DNA from: Saccharopolyspora erythraea
Lineage (GTDB): Bacteria; Actinomycetota; Actinomycetes; Mycobacteriales; Pseudonocardiaceae
NCBI RefSeq assembly: GCF_018141105.1
Contig: NZ_CP054839.1
Coordinates: 8,179,898 to 8,243,897 of the forward strand
Direction: 5' to 3'
Length of the DNA: 64,000 nucleotides
The notes below the pieces were generated by a model, which saw only the letters and a list, made by a program, of their open reading frames with translations, was not told where the DNA came from and did no database searches. Of the stretch, positions 52,971-61,337 are shown piece by piece; position 1 is the stretch's first letter, and each line of letters starts with the position of its first letter. The translations under genes were made by a program, and so were the position numbers.

Positions 52971-54122
52971 ATGCAGCTGCTCCACCGCGGTGACGTCGGT
53001 CCGGCCGTTGCCGAGATCAGGAACACCCTTGCTGCGCTGGGTCTGCTACCGGCCCCCAACGGCCGACCGGATCCCGCCACCTACGACGCAGCGGTGGAAC
53101 ACGCGGTCCGGGTCTTCCAGCAACAACGCGGTCTCATCACCGACGGGGTCGTCGGCCCGGCCACCTACCGCGCGCTCACCGACGCCCGCTGGCGGCTCGG
53201 CGACCGCTCGCTGGCCTTCCTGGTCTCCAAGCCCGTCAGCGGTGACGACGTCTTCGCCCTGCAGGAGCGCCTGCTGGAGCTCGGCTACGACGCGGGACGC
53301 CCCGACGGCATCTTCGGCCACGAGACCGAGCAGGCACTGCGCAGCTTCCAGCGCGACTACGGCCTGAACCCCGACGGCATCTGCGGTCCCGGCACGCTGC
53401 GCGCGCTGCGCCAGCTCGCGCCGAAGGTGCGCGGCGGCCGTCCGGTGTTCCTGCGGGAGCAGGAGAAGGTGCGGCGGGCCGGTCCGCGGCTGCGCGGCAA
53501 GCGCATCGTCATCGACCCCGGGCACGGCGGTGCCGACCGCGGTGTCTGCGTCGGCGGCGTGTCGGAGGCCGACGTGGTGTGGGACCTCGCGCGGCGCCTC
53601 GAGGGCCGCATGATCGCCACCGGCATGGAGGCGCTGATCTCCCGCGGCCCGAACGCCAGCCCGCCGGACGCCGAGCGCGCCGCCTTCGCCAACGAGGCCG
53701 GCGCCGACATGTTCCTGTCGCTGCACACCGACGGCAACGCCTCGCCGCTGGCGCAGGGCGTGGCCAGCTTCCACTTCGGCACCGGCAACGGCACCACCTC
53801 GACCGTGGGGGAGGCACTGGCAGGCTTCCTGCAGCGCGAGATCGTCGCCCGCACCGGGATGCGCGACTGCCGCACGCACCCGAAGACCTGGGAGGTCCTG
53901 CGGCTGACCCGGATGCCCGCGGTGCGCATCGAGATCGGCTACCTCACCAACGCCGAGGACCACCGCCGCCTGATGGACCCGCGCTTCCGCGACATCGTCG
54001 CCGAGGGGCTGCTTGTCGCGATCAAGCGCCTGTACCTGCTCGGCAAGGACGACCAGCCGACCGGCACGTTCACCTTCAACGACCTGCTGCGCCACGAGCT
54101 CGCTCGCGCCGAGGGCGCCTGA
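52971..54122 (+). CDS. cwlM: CwlM-type peptidoglycan regulator / amidase-fold protein
   Basis: Protein with two N-terminal peptidoglycan-binding repeats (residues 1-65 and 80-150, GDVGPAVAEIRNTLAALGLL and DDVFALQERLLELGYDAGRP) and an amidase_3 domain from about 175. The zinc/catalytic residues are present: IVIDPGHGG, SEADVVW, LHTDGN and RIEIGYL. There is no signal peptide, so it is cytosolic. In mycobacteria phosphorylated CwlM activates MurA and contacts FhaA and MurJ. The phospho-acceptor context PTGTFTF is conserved here at residues 363-369. The start is ATG 52971 after GAGGAG. It has 383 residues. Confidence 0.92.
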   Translation: MQLLHRGDVGPAVAEIRNTLAALGLLPAPNGRPDPATYDAAVEHAVRVFQQQRGLITDGVVGPATYRALTDARWRLGDRSLAFLVSKPVSGDDVFALQERLLELGYDAGRPDGIFGHETEQALRSFQRDYGLNPDGICGPGTLRALRQLAPKVRGGRPVFLREQEKVRRAGPRLRGKRIVIDPGHGGADRGVCVGGVSEADVVWDLARRLEGRMIATGMEALISRGPNASPPDAERAAFANEAGADMFLSLHTDGNASPLAQGVASFHFGTGNGTTSTVGEALAGFLQREIVARTGMRDCRTHPKTWEVLRLTRMPAVRIEIGYLTNAEDHRRLMDPRFRDIVAEGLLVAIKRLYLLGKDDQPTGTFTFNDLLRHELARAEGA

Positions 54123-54273
54123 GCCCTGCCGTGCCGGATCGGCAGGGTGTGCCGATCCGGCAGGTCAGCGGCACTCCGGTCGATTCCGGCACGCTGCACC
54201 CCGGCACGGCACATGCCGAATCGGAAAGTCATGGCGGCAGGCGCCGCGGAACGCGAGTGACAGGAGTTGCCCG

Positions 54274-54289
54274 TGTTTCACGTGAAACC
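54274..54289. other. parS site 1 (15/16 match)
   Basis: TGTTTCACGTGAAACC matches the ParB-binding consensus TGTTTCACGTGAAACA except for the last base. It lies in the gap between cwlM and the acetyltransferase gene. Confidence 0.85.
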
Positions 54290-54359
54290 GCCGGGCCGGC
54301 TGCCGATCCGGAACAGGTGCCGTCGCCGATAGGCCCCGTGCCGCCCCTGAGATCCGCTG

Positions 54360-54995
54360 TCAGCGGCTGAACGCGCCGCCGAGGGCCGGTTCCGCTGTCT
54401 TGACCGAAACCGAGCTCAGCAGGCGTTCCAGGGCGGCTTCGACGTCTTCCTTCCACGAGATCGCCGTGCGCAGCTCCAGCCGCATGCGCGGCCACTTCGG
54501 GTGGTGCCGGACCGTCTTGAAGCCCACCTGCTGCAGGAAGCCCGCCGGGATCACGCAGCCGCCCGCCGTCTCCTGGAGGTCGCCGAACGCCTCGATCGCC
54601 TTCACACCGCGCCGGGTCAGGTCCTTGGCGACGCTCTGCACGAGGACGCGGCCGAGGCCGCCCTGCTCGAACTCGGAGTTGATCCGCAGTGCCGTCATGA
54701 GGACGGCGTCGGCACTGACCGGGGAGGTCGGGAACGCCGCGGCACGCGGCACGGCGGCAGGCGGCGCGTACATGGCATAGCCCGCGGGCACGCCGTCGAC
54801 GTAGATGATCCGACCACAGGAACCCCACTCCAGCAGCACGCTGGATACCCAGGCCTCCTTCTCCAGGTCGGTCTCGCCGAACTCCTCGGCCTGCTCCCGG
54901 ACGTGCGGCGCCAGCTCCCAGAACACGCACCGGCGGCACTTCTTGGGCAGGTGGTCGAGGTTGTCCAGCGTGACGCCGACGACACGTCGCGACAC
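54360..54995 (-). CDS. GNAT-family acetyltransferase (Rv3916c-type)
   Basis: Predicted N-acetyltransferase, 211 residues, conserved between cwlM and parB in actinobacteria. The N-terminal part contains a Cys-rich start (LDHLPKKCRRCVFWEL). The GNAT core follows with IYVDGVPAGYAMYAPP, VLMTALRINSEFEQGGLGRV (acetyl-CoA loop QGGLGR) and GFLQQVGFKTVRHHPKWP. The substrate is unknown. The GTG at 54995 was chosen because CAGGAGGCCAGG precedes it; longer frames begin in non-conserved sequence. It is convergent with cwlM across about 240 bases that contain parS site 1. Confidence 0.85.
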   Translation of the reverse strand: MSRRVVGVTLDNLDHLPKKCRRCVFWELAPHVREQAEEFGETDLEKEAWVSSVLLEWGSCGRIIYVDGVPAGYAMYAPPAAVPRAAAFPTSPVSADAVLMTALRINSEFEQGGLGRVLVQSVAKDLTRRGVKAIEAFGDLQETAGGCVIPAGFLQQVGFKTVRHHPKWPRMRLELRTAISWKEDVEAALERLLSSVSVKTAEPALGGAFSR

Positions 54996-55169
54996 CCTGG
55001 CCTCCTGGAAACCCGCGTGGAGCCCCGCAGAAGGACCTGGCGGGGCGTGGTCAGGATATGCCGCGGTGGTCGGCACCTCCAAGCGCTGCGGTCCGCGGCA
55101 TCACTATCGATGGGGTGAGATGGGTTACCGCCGAGTCGGTTTCTGCGAGGCGCCCGTTACACGACGGCG

Positions 55170-55187
55170 GTGTTACCGCGATAACAC
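55170..55187 (+). promoter_or_regulatory. Inverted repeat at the aminotransferase promoter
   Basis: GTGTTA-CCGCGA-TAACAC (55170-55187) is a perfect dyad. A -10-like TAGAAT starts four bases after it, at 55191. It lies 75 bases upstream of the aminotransferase start and could be an operator. Confidence 0.45.
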
Positions 55188-55261
55188 GGTTAGAATCGCG
55201 CGATCGCCGTCGTAGCCCGCGACGAGCACCCGAAGCGCACAACCGAACCCCGGAGCGCGGA

Positions 55262-56599
55262 ATGTCCGATCACGGAAGCCAGCCGAACGACAGCACGCCC
55301 GACAAGCAGGGCGCGGCACGCAGCCTCGATGCGCACGTGGAGCGTTACGCCCAGCGCACCGCGGGCATGACGGCCTCCGAGATCCGAGCTCTCTTCGCCG
55401 TGGCCAGCCGCCCCGAGGTGGTCTCGCTGGCCGGCGGCATGCCCAACCTCGCCGCGCTCCCGCTGGACTCGATCGCCGGTGAGGTCGCCGGCCTGATCTC
55501 CGCCGACGGTCAGTCCGCCCTCCAGTACGGCTCCGCCCACGGCGTGCCGGAGCTGCGCGAGCAGATCTGCGAGATCATGGCGATGGAGGGCATCAACGCC
55601 CACCCCGACGACGTCATGGTGACCGTCGGGTCCCAGATGGCGCTGGACATGGTCACCCGCATCTTCTGCGACCCCGGCGACGTCGTCCTGGCCGAGGGCC
55701 CCTCCTACGTCGGCGCGCTCGGCTCCTTCGCCGCCTACCAGGCCGAGGTCGTGCACGTGGCGATGGACGACGAGGGCCTGCAGCCGGAGGCGCTGCGGCA
55801 GGCGATCAGCGAGGTGTCCGCCCAGGGCAAGCGGATCAAGTTCCTCTACACGATCCCGAACTTCCACAACCCCGGCGGTGTCACGCTCGCAGTCGACCGT
55901 CGCGCCGAGGTGCTGGAGATCTGCGCCCAGCACGGCATCCTGGTCCTGGAGGACAACCCGTACGGGCTGCTGGGCTTCGACGGGCAGACCTACCCGGCGC
56001 TGCGCAGCCTCGACCCCGAGAACGTGGTCTACCTCGGCTCGTTCTCCAAGACCTTCGCCTCCGGCCTGCGGGTCGGCTGGGTGCTGGCCCCGCACGCGGT
56101 GCGCGAGAAGCTGGTGCTCGCCGCCGAGTCGGCGACCCTGTGCCCGCCCACGCTGAACCAGATGATCGTCTCCCGGTACCTCACCTCGCACGACTGGCAG
56201 GGCCAGATCAAGATCTTCCGGGAGCAGTACCGCGAGCGCCGCGACGCGATGCTGGGCGCGCTCGAGCAGCACATGCCCGAGGGCTGCTCCTGGACCCGGC
56301 CGGACGGCGGGTTCTACGTGTGGCTGACCGCTCCCGAAGGGGTCGACACCAAGGCGATGCTGCCGAGGGCGGTCACCCAGCGCGTCGCCTACGCCTCGGG
56401 CACCGGCTTCTACGCCGACCGGCTCGGCAGCAGGCAGATGCGGCTGTCGTTCTGCTACCCGACACCGGAGCGGATCCGGGAGGGCGTGCGCCGGCTGGCG
56501 AACACGCTCACCGACGAGATGGAGCTGGTGCGCACCTTCGGTTCGGTGCCGCAGCGCGCCGTCCAAGGACCGCAGGCTCCCTCGCCCGACACCGCGTAA
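55262..56599 (+). CDS. PLP-dependent aminotransferase (class I/II, MocR-like core)
   Basis: Pyridoxal-phosphate aminotransferase, 445 residues, resembling 2-aminoadipate/valine-pyruvate type enzymes without a DNA-binding domain. Features in order: VSLAGGMPNLAALP, the cofactor pocket TVGSQMALDM, the Tyr and Pro region IPNFHNPGGVTLAVDRR, the Asp-containing ILVLEDNPYGLL, the PLP lysine in GSFSKTFASGLRVGW, and the substrate-carboxylate Arg in RQMRLSFCYPTPERI. The start is ATG 55262. The first 30 residues are polar. The substrate cannot be fixed. It is closed by a perfect 20-bp terminator. Confidence 0.92.
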   Translation: MSDHGSQPNDSTPDKQGAARSLDAHVERYAQRTAGMTASEIRALFAVASRPEVVSLAGGMPNLAALPLDSIAGEVAGLISADGQSALQYGSAHGVPELREQICEIMAMEGINAHPDDVMVTVGSQMALDMVTRIFCDPGDVVLAEGPSYVGALGSFAAYQAEVVHVAMDDEGLQPEALRQAISEVSAQGKRIKFLYTIPNFHNPGGVTLAVDRRAEVLEICAQHGILVLEDNPYGLLGFDGQTYPALRSLDPENVVYLGSFSKTFASGLRVGWVLAPHAVREKLVLAAESATLCPPTLNQMIVSRYLTSHDWQGQIKIFREQYRERRDAMLGALEQHMPEGCSWTRPDGGFYVWLTAPEGVDTKAMLPRAVTQRVAYASGTGFYADRLGSRQMRLSFCYPTPERIREGVRRLANTLTDEMELVRTFGSVPQRAVQGPQAPSPDTA

Positions 56600-56629
56600 T
56601 CTTCACGCGGCCACGAGTTCCAACCGTCC

Positions 56630-56672
56630 GGTCCACTGCGCGTGGCGCTCACAGCGCCACGCGCAGTGGACC
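56630..56672 (+). terminator. Terminator after the aminotransferase gene
   Basis: A perfect 20-bp inverted repeat begins GGTCCACTGCG (56630-56649) and returns at 56653-56672 with a 3-base loop, followed by ATCACTTTT. Confidence 0.85.
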
Positions 56673-56697
56673 ATCACTTTTCAGGGGTGTTCGAAGA

Positions 56698-57645
56698 TTG
56701 TCCGATCGCTGGGTCGCCGTGCTGGCCGGCGGGCTCTCGCACGAGCGTGATGTGTCGCTGCGTTCCGGTCGGCGGTTGTCCGCCGCGCTCCGGTCCGTCG
56801 GGATGACGGTCGCGGAATGGGACGCCGATTCGCGGCTGCTCTCCCGCATCGAGCAGGAACGCCCGGACGCCGTTGTCGTCGCGCTGCACGGCGGCGAGGG
56901 GGAGAACGGCGCGGTCCAGTCGGTGCTCGACATGTACGGCATCCCCTACGTCGGCACCGATCCGCGGGCCTGCCGCCGGGCGTGGGACAAGCCGACGGCC
57001 AAGGCCGAGCTGGCCCGTTCCGGGCTGACCACCCCGGACTGGGTGGTGCTGCCGCACGCGACCTTCCGCGAGCTCGGCGCGCAGTCGGTGCTCGACGCCC
57101 TGGTGGCCAAGCTCGGCCTGCCGCTGATGCTCAAGCCGGACCAGGGCGGCTCGGCGCTGGGTGCCCGCGTGGTGCGCGAGGCCGCCGACCTCCCGTCGGC
57201 GATGGTCGGCGCGCTTTCCTACGGCGACACCGTCCTCGTCGAGAAGTACATCGAGGGCACCGAGGTGGCGATCGGCGTGCTGGACGGACCGGACGGCCCC
57301 GAGGCGCTGCCCGCGGTGCAGATCGAGGCGACCAACGGCGTGTACGACTACACCGCCCGCTACACCGCCGGGCTGACGACGTACCGCGCTCCCGCCGAGC
57401 TCAGCCCGGAGACCGCGGCCGCCGCCGGCGAGCTCGCCGTCGCCGCGCACCGGTTGCTCGGGCTGCGCGACGTCTCCCGCACCGACGCGATCATCGACCG
57501 GGACGGCACGGTCCACTTCCTCGAAGTGAACGTGTCGCCCGGGTTGACCGAGACCTCGCTGCTGCCGATGGCAATCGAGGCGGCCGGGCGGTCGCTGGGG
57601 GACGTGTTCGCGACGCTCGTGGAACGGGCGATCTCCCGAACCTGA
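56698..57645 (+). CDS. D-alanine-D-alanine ligase family protein
   Basis: ATP-grasp ligase of the Ddl family, 315 residues, joining D-Ala units for peptidoglycan precursors. Seen are VAVLAGGLSHERDVSLRSGR, the ALHGGEGENGAVQSVLDMYG motif, the ATP-binding lysine region GLPLMLKPDQGGSALGARVV, VEKYIEGTEVAIGVL and the metal-binding FLEVNVSPGLTETSLLPMA. The TTG at 56698 is the most likely start, giving the usual DRWVAVLAGG N-terminus, but no strong ribosome binding site is seen. It could be a second ligase, because ddl is often elsewhere in actinobacteria. A parS site follows its stop immediately. Confidence 0.88.
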   Translation: MSDRWVAVLAGGLSHERDVSLRSGRRLSAALRSVGMTVAEWDADSRLLSRIEQERPDAVVVALHGGEGENGAVQSVLDMYGIPYVGTDPRACRRAWDKPTAKAELARSGLTTPDWVVLPHATFRELGAQSVLDALVAKLGLPLMLKPDQGGSALGARVVREAADLPSAMVGALSYGDTVLVEKYIEGTEVAIGVLDGPDGPEALPAVQIEATNGVYDYTARYTAGLTTYRAPAELSPETAAAAGELAVAAHRLLGLRDVSRTDAIIDRDGTVHFLEVNVSPGLTETSLLPMAIEAAGRSLGDVFATLVERAISRT

Positions 57646-57661
57646 TGTTTCACGTGAAACA
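57646..57661. other. parS site 2 (perfect)
   Basis: TGTTTCACGTGAAACA starts at the base after the Ddl-like stop codon and shares its last four bases with the following terminator stem. Confidence 0.95.
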
Positions 57662-57688
57662 GGGCCCGCCTTCCCGGCGGGCCCTGTT
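57658..57688. terminator. Bidirectional terminator between ddl-like gene and parB
   Basis: AACAGGGCCCGCC (57658-57670) and GGCGGGCCCTGTT (57676-57688) form a perfect 13-bp stem with loop TTCCC between two convergent genes. Confidence 0.8.
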
Positions 57689-57761
57689 CGTTTCGGCGGC
57701 TTCTTCAGCCGCCCGATTTGCCTTATTTTTCAGATCGTCACCGTGACGGAAAGCCCCGGTG

Positions 57762-58784
57762 TCATTGGTCGTCGATCTGACGCGCCTTCTCGCCCAACAT
57801 CAACTCCGCGAGGCGCTCAAGATCGTCCACCGAGCCGAACTCCACGACGATCTTGCCCTTGCGGCGTCCGAGCTCGACCTTCACCTTGGTGTCCAGCCGG
57901 TCCGACAGCCGCTCGGCCAAACCCTGCAACCCGGGCGCCTGCATCTGCTTGCGGGGAGCGGGCTTCGCCTGCTTGGCCGGGCCGTCGCTCTTCTTCAGCG
58001 TCACCGCTTCCTCGGTGGCGCGCACCGAAAGCCCCTCCGCGACGATCCGGCTGGCGAGCTCCTCCTGGCCGCCGGGCTCGTCCAGGCTCAGCAGTGCACG
58101 CGCGTGGCCGGCCGACAGGACCCCGGCGGCGACCCGGCGCTGCACCGGCATCGGCAGCCGCAGCAGCCGGATCGTGTTGGTGATGACCGGACGGCTGCGA
58201 CCGATCCGGTCGGCCAGCTCGTCGTGCGTCACGCCGAACTCGTCGAGCAGCTGCTGGTACGCCGACGCCTCCTCCAGCGGGTTCAGCTGCACCCGGTGGA
58301 TGTTCTCCAGCAGCGCGTCGCGCAGCAGGTCGTCGTCCTGGGTCTGGCGGACGATCGCCGGGATCGTCTCCAGCCCGGCGCGCTGCGCGGCACGCCACCG
58401 GCGCTCGCCCATGATGAGCTCGAACTGGTCGGTCTCCAGCTCGCGGACGACGATCGGCTGCATCAGGCCGAACTCGCGAATGGAGTGCTGCAGCTCCGCC
58501 AGCGCCTCCTCGTCGAAGACCTGGCGCGGCTGCTTCGGGTTCGGCGTGATCGCCTGGATGTCGACCTCGCGGTAGACGGCGCCCGCCACGGTGCCGCCTG
58601 TTTCACGTGAAACATCCGGCTCCTCCTCCGCAGCGGAGGTGGAGGACGAGGGAGCGCTGAACCCGGACCCGCGCAGGCGGACGCTGGTCGAGGTCGAGGT
58701 GGACGTCGAGCCACCCTCGGCGGGCGGGCCGCTCGGGATCAGCGCGGCGAGGCCCCGACCGAGACCACCCTTTCGCTCGGTCAT
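57762..58784 (-). CDS. parB: Chromosome-partitioning protein ParB
   Basis: CTP-dependent DNA clamp that loads at parS and organises the origin, 340 residues. Residues 1-20 hold the ParA-contacting [15 protein letters not shown] Ser/Thr-rich linker (20-65) follows. Then come the CTP-binding domain ([20 protein letters not shown] and [12 protein letters not shown]), the parS-binding helix-turn-helix ([20 protein letters not shown]) and the C-terminal dimer domain ([20 protein letters not shown]). A perfect parS site lies inside the coding sequence, in the linker, where it encodes VSRET. The ATG at 58784 overlaps the parA stop. Confidence 0.96.
   Translation of the reverse strand: MTERKGGLGRGLAALIPSGPPAEGGSTSTSTSTSVRLRGSGFSAPSSSTSAAEEEPDVSRETGGTVAGAVYREVDIQAITPNPKQPRQVFDEEALAELQHSIREFGLMQPIVVRELETDQFELIMGERRWRAAQRAGLETIPAIVRQTQDDDLLRDALLENIHRVQLNPLEEASAYQQLLDEFGVTHDELADRIGRSRPVITNTIRLLRLPMPVQRRVAAGVLSAGHARALLSLDEPGGQEELASRIVAEGLSVRATEEAVTLKKSDGPAKQAKPAPRKQMQAPGLQGLAERLSDRLDTKVKVELGRRKGKIVVEFGSVDDLERLAELMLGEKARQIDDQ
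58599..58614. other. parS site 3, inside parB (perfect)
   Basis: TGTTTCACGTGAAACA lies in the linker-coding part of parB and is read as DVSRETG in the protein. Confidence 0.95.
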
Positions 58785-59680
58785 GCCGACTTCCTTCCAG
58801 CGCCGCGCTCGGCGATCTCCTTCGCGGCGTCGAGGTAGCTCATCGAGCCCCGCGAGCCCGGGTCGTAGGTCAGGACCGTCTGCCCGAAGCCAGGCGCCTC
58901 GGAGATCTTCACGCTCCGCGGGATCACCGTGCGCAGGGTCAGGTCGCCGAAGTGACCGCGCACCTCGTTGGTGACCTGGTCGGCCAGCTTGGTCCGGCCG
59001 TCGTACATCGTCAGCAGGATCGTCGACACCCACAGCGCGGGGTTCAGGTGCGACTGCACCAGCTCGATGTTGCGCAGCAGCTGCCCCAGACCCTCCAGCG
59101 CGTAGTACTCGCACTGGATCGGGATCAGCACCTCGTGCGCCGCGACGAGCGCGTTCACCGTGAGCAGGCCGAGCGACGGCGGGCAGTCGATGAAGACGTA
59201 GTCGGGGGCGAGCTGCTCCAGCGCCTCGGAGTTCAGCGCCTCCTTCAGCCGGGCCTCGCGGGCGACCATCGTCACCAACTCGATCTCCGAGCCGGCCAGG
59301 TCGATCGTCGCCGGAACGCACAGCAGGTTCTGCGACTGGGTGCTCGGCGCGGCGGCATCGGCGATGCTGATCTCGCCGAGCAGCACCTCGTACACCGACG
59401 GCACGCCCGACCGGTGGTCCACGCCGAGCGCGGTGCTCGCGTTGCCCTGCGGGTCGAGGTCGATGACGAGGACCTTGAGCCCCTGCAACGCCAGACCGGC
59501 GGCCAGGTTCACCGTGCTCGTGGTCTTGCCGACGCCGCCCTTCTGGTTGGCCACCGTGAGGATGCGCCGGCGGTCGGGGCGGGGGAGCTGCATGGTCTCC
59601 GGGTGCAGAACCCGGGTCGCGCGCTCGGCCTCCTCCATGATCGGAGTCCAGCCGATGTCGGTGGATCCGTAATCGCTCAT
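58781..59680 (-). CDS. parA: Chromosome-partitioning ATPase ParA
   Basis: Walker-type DNA-binding ATPase that moves ParB-parS complexes, 299 residues. The deviant Walker A is [20 protein letters not shown], with the signature lysine. Further motifs are [36 protein letters not shown] and the C-terminal [19 protein letters not shown]. The ATG at 59680 was chosen. An open frame continues upstream to 59794, but it would run through parS site 4 and a non-conserved leader. Its stop overlaps the parB start (ATGA), so the pair is coupled. Confidence 0.95.
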   Translation of the reverse strand: MSDYGSTDIGWTPIMEEAERATRVLHPETMQLPRPDRRRILTVANQKGGVGKTTSTVNLAAGLALQGLKVLVIDLDPQGNASTALGVDHRSGVPSVYEVLLGEISIADAAAPSTQSQNLLCVPATIDLAGSEIELVTMVAREARLKEALNSEALEQLAPDYVFIDCPPSLGLLTVNALVAAHEVLIPIQCEYYALEGLGQLLRNIELVQSHLNPALWVSTILLTMYDGRTKLADQVTNEVRGHFGDLTLRTVIPRSVKISEAPGFGQTVLTYDPGSRGSMSYLDAAKEIAERGAGRKSA

Positions 59681-59743
59681 CGACTGCTCATTCCCACTCG
59701 CTCCCGTCGAGGGGAAGCGCATACCGCCCACGGCGCGTCCCCT

Positions 59744-59759
59744 TGTTTCACGTGAAACA
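59744..59759. other. parS site 4 upstream of parA (perfect)
   Basis: TGTTTCACGTGAAACA lies between rsmG and parA, 64 bases upstream of the chosen parA start, where ParB binding could also regulate parAB. Confidence 0.95.
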
Positions 59760-59790
59760 TGACCCGCTCCGTTCGACTCCGGATTCACCG

Positions 59791-60498
59791 TCAACGATCC
59801 TTCCTCGTCCGACGCCCACCGTCACGACGCCGACCGGACGTAGTTCTGGGCTGCGCCCGTTCCACCACTACGACGGTCGTCGGCACTTCGAGCACTCCGT
59901 CACCACAAGAAACCACTTCGAGGCGGCCCCCACCGGCCGCACGGATCGCCGTCGCATCCCGCTCGATCTCCTCGGCAGCGGACGAGCCCTTCAGCGCGAG
60001 CAACCGGCCTTCCGGACGCAGCAGCGGCAGGCACCACTTCGCCAGGCGTGCCATCGGCGCCACCGCGCGAGCGGTGACCACGTCCTGGCCCGCCAGCCGC
60101 TCCCGCACCGGTCCCTCCTCGGCACGTCCACGCATCACCTCGGCGTTGAGACCGAGCTCCGTGATGACTTCCTGCAACCACGCCACCCGCCGGGCCATCG
60201 GCTCCAGCAGGGTCAGTTCGAGGTCCGGGCGAGCGATCGCGAGCGGAATGCCCGGCAATCCCGCCCCAGAGCCTACGTCCACCACCCGGCAATTCGGTGG
60301 TAGCAACTCCGCAAGTACCGCAGAGTTCAGCAGATGTCTTTCCCAGAGCCGGTCCAGCTCCCGTGGACCGATCAGTCCTCGCCGGACACCGTGCTCCCGG
60401 AGCAGCTCGGCGAACCGCCCGGCCGTCGTCAGCTCATCGCCGAACACGGTCTTCGCGACGTCCGGAGTCCGTACCGGCTCACCTTCCGCAGCGGTCAC
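59791..60498 (-). CDS. rsmG: 16S rRNA (guanine-N7) methyltransferase
   Basis: SAM-dependent enzyme (GidB) that methylates G527 of 16S rRNA; loss of function gives low-level streptomycin resistance in other bacteria. It has 235 residues. The N-terminal helix and LIGPRELDRLWERHLLNSAV lead into the SAM motif VVDVGSGAGLPGIPLAI. Later segments are LLEPMARRVAWLQEVITELG, VTARAVAPMARLAKWCLPLL and LLALKGSSAAEEI. The C-terminus is a basic tail (RTTSGRRRDGGRRTRKDR). The start is GTG 60498. parS site 5 lies just upstream. Confidence 0.95.
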   Translation of the reverse strand: MTAAEGEPVRTPDVAKTVFGDELTTAGRFAELLREHGVRRGLIGPRELDRLWERHLLNSAVLAELLPPNCRVVDVGSGAGLPGIPLAIARPDLELTLLEPMARRVAWLQEVITELGLNAEVMRGRAEEGPVRERLAGQDVVTARAVAPMARLAKWCLPLLRPEGRLLALKGSSAAEEIERDATAIRAAGGGRLEVVSCGDGVLEVPTTVVVVERAQPRTTSGRRRDGGRRTRKDR

Positions 60499-60519
60499 AG
60501 TCTTCCATCCCGGTGTCGA

Positions 60520-60535
60520 TGTTTCACGTGAAACG
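60520..60535. other. parS site 5 (15/16 match)
   Basis: TGTTTCACGTGAAACG differs from consensus only at the last base and lies 21 bases upstream of the rsmG start. Confidence 0.85.
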
Positions 60536-60641
60536 GAGCAACGTCACGAAGGCGTTGCGCGGCGAACTCCGCGCCGAGCGCGGGTGCACCTCTTAAGCCT
60601 GCCGGATCGACCTTCGCGACCTGACACCAACCCGTCCGAGT

Positions 60642-60657
60642 TGTTTCACGTGAAACA
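60642..60657. other. parS site 6 (perfect)
   Basis: TGTTTCACGTGAAACA lies in the gap between khpB/jag and rsmG. Confidence 0.95.
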
Positions 60658-60702
60658 CGCACCGGGCGGAGGTCGCCACGAGGTCATGGTCCCCGACAAA
60701 GC

Positions 60703-60741
60703 AAAACGCTCGGCCGGGGGGAGTCCCCAGCCGAGCGTTGC
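60703..60741 (-). terminator. Terminator after khpB/jag
   Basis: AACGCTCGGC (60705-60714) pairs with GCCGAGCGTT (60730-60739). Inner GGGG/CCCC pairing extends the stem, and a TTTTG run follows on the minus strand. It closes the rpmH-rnpA-yidD-yidC-khpB transcript. Confidence 0.8.
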
Positions 60742-60761
60742 GTCTTACCGCTCCGGCGGTG

Positions 60762-61304
60762 TCAGCTCTTGAACACGACGACCTTGCGGTTCGGCTCCTC
60801 GCCCTCGCTCTCGCTGTGGACGCCCTCGACCGCCGCGACCGCGTCGTGGATGATCTTGCGCTCAAACGGCGTCATCGGACGCAGCCTGGTCTCCTTGCCG
60901 GTCTCCAGCACGGACTCGGCGGTGGTGCGCCCGAGAGTCGTCAGCTCCTCGCGACGACCCGCGCGCCACCCGGCGATGTCGAGCATCAACCGGCTGCGAA
61001 CGCCGGTGTCCTGCTGCACCGCGAGCCGGGTCAGCTCCTGCAGGGCTTCCAGGATCTGGCCGCGGTTGCCGACCAGCTTCTCCAGGTCTTCGCCGCCGTC
61101 GATGCTCACCACCGCGCGGCCGGCCTCCACGTCGAGGTCGATGTCGCCGTCGTAGTCGAGCAGGTCCAGCAGCCGTTCGAGGTAGTCACCCGCGACGTCG
61201 CCCTCCTGCACGAGCAGCGTCTCGGCGTTGCTGGGGGAGGACTCGGAGTTGACGGTCGGCTCCGGCGCCTCGGCCTGGCTCGGCTCCTGCACGGTCTCAG
61301 ACAC
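60762..61304 (-). CDS. khpB: RNA-binding protein KhpB/Jag (KH-R3H)
   Basis: RNA-binding protein, 180 residues, found next to yidC in many bacteria and involved in cell envelope and RNA regulation with KhpA. Residues 1-35 are acidic and disordered; the longer Jag_N domain of firmicutes is absent. The KH domain follows (VVSIDGGEDLEKLVGNRGQI), with the GxxG-type loop NRGQ. The R3H domain reads LRPMTPFERKIIHDAVAAVE, then GVHSESEGEEPNRKVVV. The start is ATG 61304, 33 bases after yidC. It ends its operon at a strong terminator. Confidence 0.93.
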   Translation of the reverse strand: MSETVQEPSQAEAPEPTVNSESSPSNAETLLVQEGDVAGDYLERLLDLLDYDGDIDLDVEAGRAVVSIDGGEDLEKLVGNRGQILEALQELTRLAVQQDTGVRSRLMLDIAGWRAGRREELTTLGRTTAESVLETGKETRLRPMTPFERKIIHDAVAAVEGVHSESEGEEPNRKVVVFKS

Positions 61305-61337
61305 TGGGTGTCTCCTCTCCAGGGGTATGCGACGGCC

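Noticed and set aside
59680..59794. A 38-residue N-terminal extension of ParA reading through parS site 4
   Set aside because: The extension has no ParA similarity and no ribosome binding site. The open frame through parS is explained by the site being stop-free in that frame.
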